Source: Leclercia adecarboxylata (GTDB lineage Bacteria; Pseudomonadota; Gammaproteobacteria; Enterobacterales; Enterobacteriaceae). From it: a stretch of DNA of 64,000 nucleotides. The stretch is taken from contig NZ_CP040889.1 in NCBI RefSeq assembly GCF_006171285.1, forward strand, positions 124,001-188,000, read 5' to 3'. The notes under the pieces are model-generated. The model saw only the letters and a list, made by a program, of their open reading frames with translations, was not told the DNA's origin and did no database searches. Each line of letters starts with the position of its first letter. The stretch's first letter is position 1. The translations under genes and the position numbers were made by a program. Shown piece after piece: positions 8,692-17,179 of this stretch.

Positions 8692-9675
8692 ATGAGTAAA
8701 ATGTGCTTAACAAAATTATTGTCGGCTGGTTTGCTCGGATTGATGGTCTTTTCCACTTCCGCAATGGCGAAAGAAATTGAAGTGGTCAATATTTCAAAGA
8801 TTGATGGCATGCCCTGGTTTAATCGCATGGGGGAAGGTGTCACCCAGGCAGGTAAAGATCTCGGCATTAAAGCCTCTCAGGTAGGCCCTTCCAGCACCGA
8901 CGCCCCACAGCAGGTCAAAATTATTGAGGACTTAATCGCGAAAAAAGTTTCAGCGATCGGGATTGTGCCAAATGATGCCGATGTCCTCGAGCCGGTATTC
9001 AAAAAGGCGCGCGAGGCCGGCATCGTGGTGTTAACCAATGAATCCCCCGGACAACCCAGCGCAAACTGGGATGTCGAAATTATTGATAACGAAAAATTCG
9101 CCGCCGACAACGTTGAAGAGATGGCAAAAGCCATGGGCGGTAAAGGGGGCTATGTTATTTACGTTGGCAGCCTGACCGTGCCACAACATAACCTGTGGGC
9201 GGATTTGTTCGTGAAATACCAGAAGGAGCACTACCCGGATATGCATGAAGTCACCAGCCGTATGCCGGTGGCCGAGAATATCGACGATGCCCGCCGCACC
9301 ACCATCGATCTGATGAAAGCCCACCCGGACATGAAAGGGATTGTCTCCTTTGGCTCCCAGGGGCCAATTGGCGCAGGCCGCGCGGTGAAAGAGAAGCGTG
9401 CGAAAGGCAAAGTCTTCGTGTACGGCATGATGATCCCGTCCCAGGCCGCTTCGCTGATCAAAAGCGGTGATATCGCCATGGGCATCACCTACGACCCGGC
9501 CTCCGCGGGTTACGCCATTACCGCCGTCGCCGACAAGGTCCTGAAAGGGGAAGAGATTACTCAGGGCCTGGATATCCCGAACCTCGGCAAAGCCGATGTG
9601 GATAGCGAAAAACGCATCATTAAATTCCATAAAGTCCTGCGCGTGACCAAAGAGAATATCGACAGCCTGTATTAA
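8692..9675 (+). CDS. Sugar ABC transporter periplasmic binding protein (RhaS/LsrB-like)
   Basis: A 327-residue protein with an N-terminal signal peptide (hydrophobic LLSAGLLGLMVFSTSAMA, cleavage after A-M-A). The mature part has the type I periplasmic-binding fold of the ribose/AI-2/rhamnose group: PQQVKIIEDLIAKKVSAIGI, VPNDADVLEPVFKKA and VLTNESPGQP. It binds a sugar or sugar-like ligand for import; the substrate cannot be assigned. I chose ATG 8692 (after AGAGGTATGAG) over the upstream ATG 8617. A strong hairpin follows the gene, then the double ATPase. Confidence 0.85.
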   Translation: MSKMCLTKLLSAGLLGLMVFSTSAMAKEIEVVNISKIDGMPWFNRMGEGVTQAGKDLGIKASQVGPSSTDAPQQVKIIEDLIAKKVSAIGIVPNDADVLEPVFKKAREAGIVVLTNESPGQPSANWDVEIIDNEKFAADNVEEMAKAMGGKGGYVIYVGSLTVPQHNLWADLFVKYQKEHYPDMHEVTSRMPVAENIDDARRTTIDLMKAHPDMKGIVSFGSQGPIGAGRAVKEKRAKGKVFVYGMMIPSQAASLIKSGDIAMGITYDPASAGYAITAVADKVLKGEEITQGLDIPNLGKADVDSEKRIIKFHKVLRVTKENIDSLY

Positions 9676-9687
9676 TCCGTTGGTTCT

Positions 9688-9711
9688 GCACGCCCTGCTC
9701 TCAGGGCGTGC
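9688..9711 (+). promoter_or_regulatory. Strong intercistronic hairpin
   Basis: A perfect 10-bp stem with a CTCT loop between the binding-protein and ATPase genes, with no T-run after it. This looks like a 3' mRNA stabiliser that keeps the binding-protein message more abundant than the downstream transporter message. The role is inferred from analogous ABC operons such as malE-malF. Confidence 0.5.
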
Positions 9712-9735
9712 CGTCTGAGCCCAAAAGAGGTAGTC

Positions 9736-11217
9736 ATGGAGCCGTTTATTTCACTGGGTCATATCAGCAAAACGTTCTACGGTGTGAAAGCGCTGGATAA
9801 TATCGCTTTGACGTTATTTCCCGGGGAGGTTCACTGTCTGGCCGGGCAGAACGGCTGTGGTAAATCCACGCTGATTAAAATTATTTCCGGCGTCTATAAA
9901 CCCGATCCCGGGTTTGAAATCGTGATCGACGGTAAAAGCTGGTCGCATCTCTCCCCCATCGACTCGGTCAAAGCCGGGATCCAGGTTATCTATCAGGATC
10001 TCTCCCTGTTTCCGAATCTCACCGTGGCGGAGAACATCGGTATCCACCAGCATCACCGCAATCTGCTGGTGAATAAGAAAGAGATCCGGCTCATCGCCGC
10101 GCTCACCGTGAAAAGCATTGAAGCGGAACTGGATCTGGATGCGAACGTGGAGTCCCTGCCCATTGCCCAGCGCCAGATTGTGGCGATCTGCCGGGCGCTG
10201 GCCCAGGAAGCCAGGCTGATTATTATGGATGAGCCCACTGCCTCGCTCACCATGCAGGAGGTAAAAGGACTCCTGCGGGTGATCGGCGATTTAAAGAAGA
10301 GGAACATCTGCGTCGTGTTTGTCAGCCACCGTCTGGATGAAGTGCTCTCTATCTCCGACCGTATCAGCGTGCTGAAAAATGGCACTCTGGTGGGCACCTT
10401 CCCTGCCAGCGAGATCAATAATAAAAAACTGGCTTACCTGATGACCGGGAAAGAATTTTCGTATGCGGTACTGCCGCCGATTGAAAAATTGGGCGAGGTG
10501 GCACTGACGGTTAATAACCTCACTAAACAGCACCAGTATAAAGACATCTCTTTTAAGCTCCATCAGGGGGAGATCCTGGCCATCACCGGGCTGCTGGGCG
10601 CGGGCAGGACAGAGCTGTGCCTGAGCCTGTTCGGGCTTACGCAACCCGATGCCGGGGAGATACTGCTGGAAGGCAAAGCAGTACATTTCGCCAGCAACCG
10701 GGATGCGATCAATGCCGGTATCGGCTATGTCTCTGAAGACCGCATGAGCACCGGCCTGGTGATGGACCAGTCGATCAATGACAATATTATCTCCACCGTT
10801 CTCCGCCGCCTGAAAACGCCGTTCAGATTGTTAGACAGATCCAGAGCGGACCGCATCGTCACCGATTTAGTTGAGCAGCTGAGCATTAAAATTGGCAGCG
10901 TGGATCTGCCCGTCAATACCCTCTCCGGGGGCAACGCCCAGCGCGTGGCGATTGCCAAATGGCTGGCGATCAATCCAAAGGTCCTGATCCTGGACTCCCC
11001 CACCGTCGGGGTCGACATCGCTAACAAAGCGGGGATCTATCAAATCATCTCCGCCCTTTCCCGCCAGGGGATTGCGGTACTGATGATCACCGATGAGATC
11101 GATGAGGCGTTCTTTAACAGCCACCGCATTTTAGTCATGCGCAAGGGTGAGATCGTGGCAGAAATCCTGCCGGATAAGACCTCGGAAGCGGCGCTGGCGG
11201 AGGTGGTCAATGGTTAA
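9736..11217 (+). CDS. Sugar ABC transporter ATP-binding protein (double NBD, RbsA type)
   Basis: A 493-residue protein with two fused nucleotide-binding domains, as in RbsA/XylG/LsrA. Domain 1 has GQNGCGKST, a weakly canonical signature (SLPIAQRQIVAICRAL) and IIMDEPTASLT. Domain 2 has the degenerate P-loop GLLGAGRTE, the signature LSGGNAQRVAIAKWL and LILDSPTVGVD, where the catalytic Glu is replaced by Ser, which is usual for this family's second site. It energises import through the two permeases encoded next. Its 3' end overlaps the first permease gene by eight bases. Confidence 0.9.
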   Translation: MEPFISLGHISKTFYGVKALDNIALTLFPGEVHCLAGQNGCGKSTLIKIISGVYKPDPGFEIVIDGKSWSHLSPIDSVKAGIQVIYQDLSLFPNLTVAENIGIHQHHRNLLVNKKEIRLIAALTVKSIEAELDLDANVESLPIAQRQIVAICRALAQEARLIIMDEPTASLTMQEVKGLLRVIGDLKKRNICVVFVSHRLDEVLSISDRISVLKNGTLVGTFPASEINNKKLAYLMTGKEFSYAVLPPIEKLGEVALTVNNLTKQHQYKDISFKLHQGEILAITGLLGAGRTELCLSLFGLTQPDAGEILLEGKAVHFASNRDAINAGIGYVSEDRMSTGLVMDQSINDNIISTVLRRLKTPFRLLDRSRADRIVTDLVEQLSIKIGSVDLPVNTLSGGNAQRVAIAKWLAINPKVLILDSPTVGVDIANKAGIYQIISALSRQGIAVLMITDEIDEAFFNSHRILVMRKGEIVAEILPDKTSEAALAEVVNG

Positions 11218-12190
11218 TAAATTCGGGGTGAAAACCCATGAGCTGTTTTTGGGCCTGACCATCATCGTTATTGGCGGCTATCTGTCGTTTGCCAGCAGCG
11301 ATTTTCTGACGCTCGGCAATATCTACGACCTGATCAACAACTACGCCATGCTCACCATTCTGGCCTGCGGCCTTTTTATTGTGCTGATTTCCGGCGGGAT
11401 CGATATCTCCTTTCCGGCCATGACCATCATCTCCCAGTACGTGATGGTCACCCTGATTCAGGACACTACCGGCAACTTTGCCATCGCTTTTGCGCTCTCC
11501 GGCGGGCTGGGGCTGCTGCTCGGATTGATTAACGCCACGCTGGTTAATCGCCTTAACGTGCCTTCCATCATTATTACTATTTCTACCCTCAATATTTTTT
11601 ACGGCCTGCTGCTCTACCTGACCAAAGGAGTCTGGCTGTACAGCTACCCTGAGTGGTTTGAACAGGGAGTGATGCTGTTCAAATTCACCGCCGCAGACGG
11701 CTACGACTACGGCCTGAGCCTGCCGATCATCACCCTTTTAGTCGTGGTGGCGTTAACCGGCTTTATCATGAATAAAACCAGCGCCGGACGGATGATTTAC
11801 GCCATGGGCGGGAATCGCGAGGCGGCCTCCCGGATGGGATTCGGCATCTTTAAAATGCAGCTGTTTGTTTATGGCTATATGGGGCTGATGTCCGGGGTGG
11901 CAGGCGTGGTGCAATCCGCCACCGTCTTAACCGTTGCGCCCGACTCCCTGCTGGGCTATGAGCTGACGGTGCTTGCCGCCGTGGTGTTAGGCGGCACCAG
12001 CATCGTCGGCGGACGCGGCACCTTGCTCGGCACCCTGCTGGGGGTCATTTTACTGGCCGTATTACAGAACGGCCTAAATTTGTTAGGGATCTCCTCGTAC
12101 TGGCATACGGTGGTCACCGGTGTCGTGATCGTCACCAGTATCAGCATGACGGCATGGAGTCAGCGCAAAGGTCAGGGAGTCGTCGTATGA
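11210..12190 (+). CDS. Sugar ABC transporter permease 1 (RbsC family)
   Basis: A 326-residue polytopic membrane protein of the ribose/xylose/AI-2 permease family (BPD_transp_2). ISGGIDISFPAMTIISQYV and VLGGTSIVGGRGTLLGTLLG are the conserved family motifs. The start is ATG 11210 (MVNKFGVKTHE), overlapping the ATPase stop; upstream in-frame starts lie within the ATPase gene. Two different permease genes in tandem imply a heterodimeric channel, as in the Lsr and rhamnose systems. It is coupled to permease 2 by an ATGA overlap. Confidence 0.88.
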   Translation: MVNKFGVKTHELFLGLTIIVIGGYLSFASSDFLTLGNIYDLINNYAMLTILACGLFIVLISGGIDISFPAMTIISQYVMVTLIQDTTGNFAIAFALSGGLGLLLGLINATLVNRLNVPSIIITISTLNIFYGLLLYLTKGVWLYSYPEWFEQGVMLFKFTAADGYDYGLSLPIITLLVVVALTGFIMNKTSAGRMIYAMGGNREAASRMGFGIFKMQLFVYGYMGLMSGVAGVVQSATVLTVAPDSLLGYELTVLAAVVLGGTSIVGGRGTLLGTLLGVILLAVLQNGLNLLGISSYWHTVVTGVVIVTSISMTAWSQRKGQGVVV

Positions 12191-13152
12191 GTACCAATAA
12201 AACCCAGGATCGCGTCGAGATATACCTGACCGTGCTCATCGCTGCGGTCGTTATCACATTCAGCTTCCTTATTCCTTCGGTGTTCTGGTCGTCAGCCAAC
12301 TTCCAGTCCATCGCCTCACAGATGCCGATCCTCGGCGTGCTGGCCCTTGCGATGGCGGTGACTATCCTCACCGGGGGGATTAACCTGTCGATCATCGCCA
12401 CCATGAATGCCTGCGGGCTGGTGATGGCCTGGGTCGCTACCCACTATCCGCCGACCTTCAGCAGCCTGCTGCTGGTTCTCGCGGCCGGTTTAGTTATGGC
12501 GCTGGTTATTGGCTCGGTAATCGGTTTTTTGATCGCCGTAGTGCGGGTCTCGCCGATATTAGCCACCCTTGGCATCATGACCCTGCTGAAGGGCATTAAT
12601 ATCCTGATCTCCAAAGGCTCGGCGATCTCTAACTTCCCGGATTACATTCTGGTCATTAACAGCACCAATGTTCTCGGTATCCCGCTGCCGCTGCTGGTCT
12701 TTCTGGCGGTGGTCGTCGCGCTGTGGGTGATCCTTGAAAAATCCGCCTTCGGGCGAACCCTCTACCTGATCGGCTCTAACGAACAGGCGACCCACTACTC
12801 CGGGATCAACACCCGTAAAACCCTTATCTGGGTCTATGTGCTCTCTTCAGTCCTGTGCGTGATTGCCGCCCTGCTAATGATGTCGAAACTCAACTCGGCC
12901 AAGGCCTCCTACGGTGAGTCTTATCTGCTGGTGTCGATTCTGGCGGCGGTTCTCGGCGGGGTGAACCCGGATGGGGGCTTTGGTAAGGTCTTTGGCATGG
13001 TGATGGCGCTTGTTTTATTGCAGATGCTGGAGAGCGGCCTGAACATTCTGGGGGTAAGCAGCTACATCACCATGGCCCTGTGGGGCGGATTGCTGTTAGC
13101 GTTTATCTTCCTGAAAGGGGCGCGGCTCTCGCGTCTGTTTGGCAAACCCTGA
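12187..13152 (+). CDS. Sugar ABC transporter permease 2 (RbsC family)
   Basis: A 321-residue permease paralogous to the preceding gene. The family motif ILTGGINLSIIATMNACGLV and the coupling region VLGGVNPDGGFGKVFGMVMAL are present. The start is ATG 12187, overlapping the permease 1 stop. It completes the translocation pore. A cupin gene follows after 20 bp with its own GGAGG ribosome-binding site. Confidence 0.88.
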   Translation: MSTNKTQDRVEIYLTVLIAAVVITFSFLIPSVFWSSANFQSIASQMPILGVLALAMAVTILTGGINLSIIATMNACGLVMAWVATHYPPTFSSLLLVLAAGLVMALVIGSVIGFLIAVVRVSPILATLGIMTLLKGINILISKGSAISNFPDYILVINSTNVLGIPLPLLVFLAVVVALWVILEKSAFGRTLYLIGSNEQATHYSGINTRKTLIWVYVLSSVLCVIAALLMMSKLNSAKASYGESYLLVSILAAVLGGVNPDGGFGKVFGMVMALVLLQMLESGLNILGVSSYITMALWGGLLLAFIFLKGARLSRLFGKP

Positions 13153-13172
13153 CTGTCCGCGGAGGCCACCAG

Positions 13173-13517
13173 ATGGCGTTAAATCTCTTTTCACAGCTTC
13201 CCGAAGCGGGTGCGCGTAACGAAGCGGAAATCTTTGACGCGCTGCTCGCGGCACCAGGGCTCAAAATCGAGCGGATCCTCTCCACCGGCCAGGCCAGCCC
13301 GCCCGGTTTCTGGTACTGCCAGGCAGAAAACGAATGGGTGGTGGTGCTGCGCGGCTCGGCAGGCGTGAAATTCGAAGAAGAAGATGAGGTCAGGGTTTTG
13401 TATGCGGGGGATTCTCTGCACATCCCCGCGCAATGTCGGCACCGGGTGGAGTGGACCGATCCCGGGGAGCCGACGGTATGGCTGGCGATATTTTATGGCA
13501 ATACAGATAGTCCTTAA
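13173..13517 (+). CDS. Small cupin-domain protein
   Basis: A 114-residue single-cupin protein. The central beta-barrel signature is visible in ENEWVVVLRGSAGVKFE and AGDSLHIPAQCRHRVEWTD, which supply the His/Glu metal ligands. It is the last gene of the sugar transporter operon (20 bp after permease 2), so it may isomerise, sense or otherwise process the imported ligand; this is inferred from context only. ATG 13173 with GGAGG eight bases upstream is the start; an ORF extending to 13080 overlaps the permease out of frame. Confidence 0.78.
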   Translation: MALNLFSQLPEAGARNEAEIFDALLAAPGLKIERILSTGQASPPGFWYCQAENEWVVVLRGSAGVKFEEEDEVRVLYAGDSLHIPAQCRHRVEWTDPGEPTVWLAIFYGNTDSP

Positions 13518-13714
13518 CTCTCGATTATTGCCGGTAAGTTGAACCGAAAACCAAAGTACCCCTATAGCAAGCACATAAAGAAAACCTTTATTTTCATATA
13601 AATAACAGTAACTTATTCACATCGTCTATGGCATTAATTGACTGGAAATTTCCGCAGGTTATTGGTTTATTGTTTGACGGCAATGAGCCTTAACTAATAA
13701 ACGGAGTTTTCACA

Positions 13715-14197
13715 ATGGCTATACCGGCGTACTTATGGCTTAAAGATGATGGCGGCGCTCATATCAAGGGGTCAGTAGATGTAAAAGATCGGGAAGGTAG
13801 TATTGAAATTCTCGCTTTTGGGCACGGACTGCATCTTCCGACAGATAATCTCACAGGAAAAATTACCGGAACGCGCGTTCACAGCCCTTTTAGCTTTCAA
13901 AAAGAATTTGATTCCGCCAGTCCCTACATCTACAAAGCGATAGCAAAAGGTCAGACATTAAAAAGCGCGGAATTTAAATGGTATCGGATAAATGATGCCG
14001 GTATGGAAGTTGAATACTTCAATATGTTGCTAGAAAATGTCAAGGTCGTCAGTTCTGCCCCTCATATGCTTGACATCAAAAACCCGATGACAGAAAAGCA
14101 CAATCATTTAGAAAATGTATCCCTTCGATACGAGAAAATCACCTGGAAATATTGTGACGGCAACGTCCAGTTCTCTGATGCCTGGAACGAAAGATGA
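13715..14197 (+). CDS. hcp: Hcp-family type VI secretion tube/effector-carrier protein
   Basis: A 160-residue Hcp (T6SS_HCP) protein, the usual length. AIPAYLWLKDDGGAHIKGS is the typical start, followed by SIEILAFGHGL, THSPF-like residues VHSPFSFQKEFD, and a C-terminal LRYEKITWKYCDGNVQFSD. Hcp hexamers form the inner tube of the secretion machine and carry small effectors in their lumen. No other secretion structural genes occur here, so this is an orphan hcp. The stop overlaps the next gene by four bases, tying it to the effector. It is preceded by a GGAG site. Confidence 0.92.
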   Translation: MAIPAYLWLKDDGGAHIKGSVDVKDREGSIEILAFGHGLHLPTDNLTGKITGTRVHSPFSFQKEFDSASPYIYKAIAKGQTLKSAEFKWYRINDAGMEVEYFNMLLENVKVVSSAPHMLDIKNPMTEKHNHLENVSLRYEKITWKYCDGNVQFSDAWNER

Positions 14198-14673
14198 TTC
14201 AATGTACGTTTCATCTTAACGGCGGCCAGTTATCAACGCTGAACTGCCCGGGGATTGGTTTTTTTCCTGCTTACTCAGGTAATAAAGGATTTCACAGAAA
14301 CAATCCCGATTCAGTTGCGAAACCTAAAAGAGGTCCTCTTCCTCCAGGTAAATACTACATCGTTACCAGACCGACGGGCGGATTACTTTCCCGATGGGAT
14401 GATGCAATAAAAGGGCTAAGAAGCGGATCCGATCGCGACCTTTGGTTTGCTTTGTACCGGGAGGACAGTCTTATCGATGACACTACCTTCATAAATGAAG
14501 TGGAAAGAGGCCACTTTCGTTTGCACCCTGCTGGCAGTTCAGGAAACAGCGATGGCTGCATTACATTACCAAACCATGCTGATTATCGGATACTTATGTT
14601 CGCTTTGTATCGTTCTCCCGCCATGATGATTACGGCGCAACTAAAAGCTTTTGGAATAATACAGGTATATTGA
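14194..14673 (+). CDS. Tlde1-like L,D-transpeptidase type VI effector (DUF2778)
   Basis: A 159-residue protein matching the DUF2778/Tlde1 family: an N-terminal segment with PGIGFFPAYSG and RNNPDSVAKPKRGPLPPGKY, then the catalytic stretch FRLHPAGSSGNSDGCITLPN carrying the His and Cys of an L,D-transpeptidase-like active site. Known Tlde1 toxins, delivered to the periplasm of rival bacteria, attack peptidoglycan tetrapeptides through carboxypeptidase and D-amino-acid exchange activity. The gene is translationally coupled to hcp upstream and to a membrane protein gene downstream, the standard carrier-effector-immunity order. Confidence 0.85.
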   Translation: MIQCTFHLNGGQLSTLNCPGIGFFPAYSGNKGFHRNNPDSVAKPKRGPLPPGKYYIVTRPTGGLLSRWDDAIKGLRSGSDRDLWFALYREDSLIDDTTFINEVERGHFRLHPAGSSGNSDGCITLPNHADYRILMFALYRSPAMMITAQLKAFGIIQVY

Positions 14674-14933
14674 TGAAACCCATTACCTATGTATGGATAT
14701 GGCTTACAGAACTACTGACCGTGTCAGTCATTTACAGTGTTATGTGTTTCTTCATGCCTGATGAAGCTATTTTTGACTGGTATGAGGAAAGGTACGGCTT
14801 TGTTATCGAAACCAAATGGTACGACTGGTACACCTTGATCCTTTATATCATTGCAATTGCATTGACTTCAGGGCTCATATGGCTGACCGCGTATTTGTCC
14901 AGGAAAAGACGTGCGGTAGATCTTCTGAAATGA
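14670..14933 (+). CDS. Putative Tldi1-like membrane immunity protein
   Basis: An 87-residue protein with two membrane segments: TYVWIWLTELLTVSVIYSVM near the N-terminus and TLILYIIAIALTSGLIWLTA near the C-terminus. An acidic, tryptophan-rich loop between them probably faces the periplasm. Immediate coupling to the effector by a four-base overlap and its membrane location fit an immunity protein that neutralises the toxin in the periplasm. I do not recognise the family from sequence alone; the assignment rests on context and on the topology reported for Tldi immunity proteins. Confidence 0.7.
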   Translation: MMKPITYVWIWLTELLTVSVIYSVMCFFMPDEAIFDWYEERYGFVIETKWYDWYTLILYIIAIALTSGLIWLTAYLSRKRRAVDLLK

Positions 14934-14948
14934 AGCAAATGTAATAAA

Positions 14949-14972
14949 AAAACCGCCTTGCGGGGCGGTTTC
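14949..14972 (-). terminator. Ancestral leuZ terminator at the distal attachment site
   Basis: A GC-rich hairpin (AACCGCC with GGCGGTT) followed on the minus strand by a T-run. It resembles the hairpin next to the intact tRNA-Leu at 42923-42942 in position and flanking sequence. It is probably the original downstream terminator of the tRNA operon, now separated from it by the integrated element. It may also stop transcription of the immunity gene from the other side. Confidence 0.6.
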
Positions 14973-15005
14973 ACGACACTGCTTATTGCTTTGATTATTC
15001 TTGTC

Positions 15006-15068
15006 TTTCCCATGGTAGCCGGAGTGGGACTTGAACCCACACAGCGCGAACGCCGAGGGATTTTAAAT
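15006..15068 (-). repeat. Distal attachment site: duplicated tRNA-Leu 3' end
   Basis: A 63-bp exact match to 42977-43039. From 15013 it contains the 3' 56 bases of a tRNA-Leu gene (minus strand), including the CCA end, T-arm and variable arm, breaking off in the anticodon loop. The 5' half of a tRNA is missing, so this is the att copy at the far end of the integrated element. Similarity continues imperfectly for about 40 bp to the left, through the tRNA terminator region. Confidence 0.92.
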
Positions 15069-15258
15069 TCTACGCAGGATCAATGAGTTACATAGCAGCG
15101 CATTGCGAAACTTTGCTGTAATTGTTTACTCATTTGACTGTAATTGGCAGTAAATAGATAGACTTGGATAACGTTGAGCACAGAAAAAACACAGGAGAAC
15201 AGTTTCCTGCCTGAGAATGTATTAAAGAATGATGATGTGAAGCGCCATGGGGCTACCG

Positions 15259-15323
15259 GCGTTGTAAGATGATGTGCAATCTAAGTCTTCAACTAAGAAA
15301 AGTTCGGTTTATTCAACAAAGCC
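15259..15323 (-). mobile_element. Solitary IS903-like (IS5 family) terminal relic
   Basis: Read on the minus strand from 15323, the sequence begins GGCTTTGTTGAATAAA and continues with strong resemblance to the IS903 end as I remember it (CGAACTTTT, then AGTTGAAG, then CATCTT-like and CAACGC). Only about 65 bp of one end is left; there is no transposase and no second end nearby. It indicates an earlier IS5-family insertion later deleted. Confidence 0.5.
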
Positions 15324-15359
15324 CCGCTACGAGCAACCCATAACATACACGCGGGGCTT
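15319..15359 (-). terminator. Candidate terminator after the AIPR operon
   Basis: A 9-bp perfect stem (AAGCCCCGC with GCGGGGCTT) with a long loop of about 23 nt lies 24 bases past the AIPR stop; on the minus strand it is followed by TTTGTT. The long loop and weak T-run make it a modest candidate. One arm overlaps the IS relic. Confidence 0.35.
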
Positions 15360-15382
15360 CGATCATGAACTCAGTGGACAAT

Positions 15383-17179
15383 TTAACTACTCATGTGGTC
15401 TTCCATTTTTCCATGTGCGGAGAAATAGATTTTGCTGCGCACATACTCCCAGCATTCAGGCTTCTTCGCCCACTCTGAAATCATCCTGCCATTCGCGGAT
15501 TCGTTCAGAAGACTATTCACCCGATGGGCTAAGCTGACAAGGCGGTTGCCCATCGTTTCCTCAATGCCCTGTTGATTCCAGATCTCTGCAAGATCCGTTT
15601 GGTTGCCATAAAGATGTGAATAGGCGGCCACGGTATAGGCGGCAATATTCGACTTAAATGCGGGGAAAAGTGAATTAATCAACTTATAGGCTTTCTTATA
15701 AATAATGGCCTGCGCGATGTAATTTTTAAAACTCTCAATGTTTAGTTCATCCCCATAACGCTCAGTATCCTTGTCGATCATCGTCATTAATGCGGCAAAG
15801 TTCTTCTGTCCGCCGAGGCTGACTAAATCCGGACGCTGGAGCCAGGCACAATGATATTTTGCGAAATCTGTTTTCGTTATCCGGCGAGAGGCAGGAATCG
15901 CATCTTTTAACCGCTTGATTCCAGAGGGTGTTTTACCTTCCCGTTCCAGCATAACCTTATAACTGCCGTTCGCTCGCTCGTAAAACCAACGGCTGTATCC
16001 GTCCGGGCAATACACCGTGTTTGCCATTTTTTCCAGCTGTACATGTACCGGTCGATTGGCTGACAGATCGGAAATATTGACTTTATTCTGGCTATTCGAG
16101 AAGCGCGAAATATCCGCAATTAGCATCTCTTCTTGTGCATTATTCGTCTGTTTCAGCACAATGACTTTTGCGGGTACACGCACGTTACGCAGATTGGTTG
16201 CCGGGAATTTCTTTTTGGTGAAAAACATAGAAGCCGTCGTCTGCCCACCGTTGACAATCTGCATCCCCTGCATCCACGCAATACCAGGACCACCTCCCGG
16301 CGCTTCGCCAAGCCTGACCTGATCGGCAACAATCACAATACCGTTGTTATAAGCCATAAAACGCTCAGGCTGCTCGCGTAAAGTGTCACGAATCCCTTTG
16401 TTGACTTTCCCCGTCTGGCTCAGAAATGAGCGAACGTTCGCTTCCAGAATCCGGTTGCCATATTTTTCATAGATAAATCGCAGCGTCTCGCCCGGAACCA
16501 CCGTCAGCGCATAATCATATTCACCCATTTCATCCGGGATCCAGACACAGGGGAGTGCGCCCCCCGCCACCTCATCAAAATTAACCTGCAGTTCGTCGCG
16601 TGGCTTACCTTCCTGCCAGTGGTTAAACAGGCGGACAATGTCCATAACCTCTAATTTAATGGTTTTACCGGCCACATCGCGGGACTGATACCAGCGGGTT
16701 TTCACCTGACCATCGGTCAGAACATAAATTCTGATTTGCTCCAGTTCCGCGTAGGACTGTTCGATGGTCGTCACCAGTTGCCAGGCATCATTGGACTGAT
16801 CGAGCGTGGATGATAATTTACCGTCAACGCACTTCTGCAAAAATTGAATGCAGTGACCGGCAATCGCTTTTGTCTCAGCATCCGGGATGTGACAAAGCTC
16901 GTCGCTACCGTGATAAATGCTGACAAAAAGGTCAAGTTGATCGCCATCTTCTGAGAAGGCATAACCGCTGAGACGCACATTGTGTCCACTGACTTTCGCC
17001 ATAAAGTGACACGTCTCGGCATCATCGAATGTCATGCCGATATCGGCCATATGACGCATAACAATATCGGTAAAAATCAGTTCCGGAAAAGGCGACTCAA
17101 CCCCAGGCTGAGCCATTTGATCCTGATATTCCTTGCGAATCTCATTCTGCGTTTGACGTAAAAAATCAATAAGTTCCAT
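15383..17179 (-). CDS. AIPR-family protein of MORC-type defence operon
   Basis: A 598-residue protein of the AIPR (abortive infection phage resistance, PF10592) family. The central region TGKVNKGIRDTLREQPERFM, AYNNGIVIVAD and MQIVNGGQTTASMFF is the conserved AIPR core, followed by ISRFSNSQNKVN. The biochemical role is unknown; it co-occurs with Z1, GHKL and DUF4420 proteins in restriction-like operons. I start at ATG 17179 (MELIDFLRQT), which overlaps the nuclease stop by 14 bases; an ATG at 17266 would lie inside the upstream gene. It is the last gene of the five-gene operon transcribed from 24526. Confidence 0.85.
   Translation of the reverse strand: MELIDFLRQTQNEIRKEYQDQMAQPGVESPFPELIFTDIVMRHMADIGMTFDDAETCHFMAKVSGHNVRLSGYAFSEDGDQLDLFVSIYHGSDELCHIPDAETKAIAGHCIQFLQKCVDGKLSSTLDQSNDAWQLVTTIEQSYAELEQIRIYVLTDGQVKTRWYQSRDVAGKTIKLEVMDIVRLFNHWQEGKPRDELQVNFDEVAGGALPCVWIPDEMGEYDYALTVVPGETLRFIYEKYGNRILEANVRSFLSQTGKVNKGIRDTLREQPERFMAYNNGIVIVADQVRLGEAPGGGPGIAWMQGMQIVNGGQTTASMFFTKKKFPATNLRNVRVPAKVIVLKQTNNAQEEMLIADISRFSNSQNKVNISDLSANRPVHVQLEKMANTVYCPDGYSRWFYERANGSYKVMLEREGKTPSGIKRLKDAIPASRRITKTDFAKYHCAWLQRPDLVSLGGQKNFAALMTMIDKDTERYGDELNIESFKNYIAQAIIYKKAYKLINSLFPAFKSNIAAYTVAAYSHLYGNQTDLAEIWNQQGIEETMGNRLVSLAHRVNSLLNESANGRMISEWAKKPECWEYVRSKIYFSAHGKMEDHMSS

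Larger units (their letters stand above)
15069..15382. other. Left-end non-coding region of the pipolin
   Basis: No convincing gene. It holds, left to right, an AT-rich stretch next to the attachment site with two similar CTGTAATT-containing motifs (15116-15160) that might be recombinase arm sites, then an IS903-like terminal relic (15259-15323). A 9-bp inverted repeat (15319-15327 with 15351-15359) could terminate the AIPR operon. An 87-codon ORF across it has no family features. Confidence 0.5.

Noticed and set aside
15274..15537. 87-codon plus-strand ORF at the left end of the pipolin
   Set aside because: Overlaps the IS903-like relic and the 3' end of the AIPR gene; no family features.
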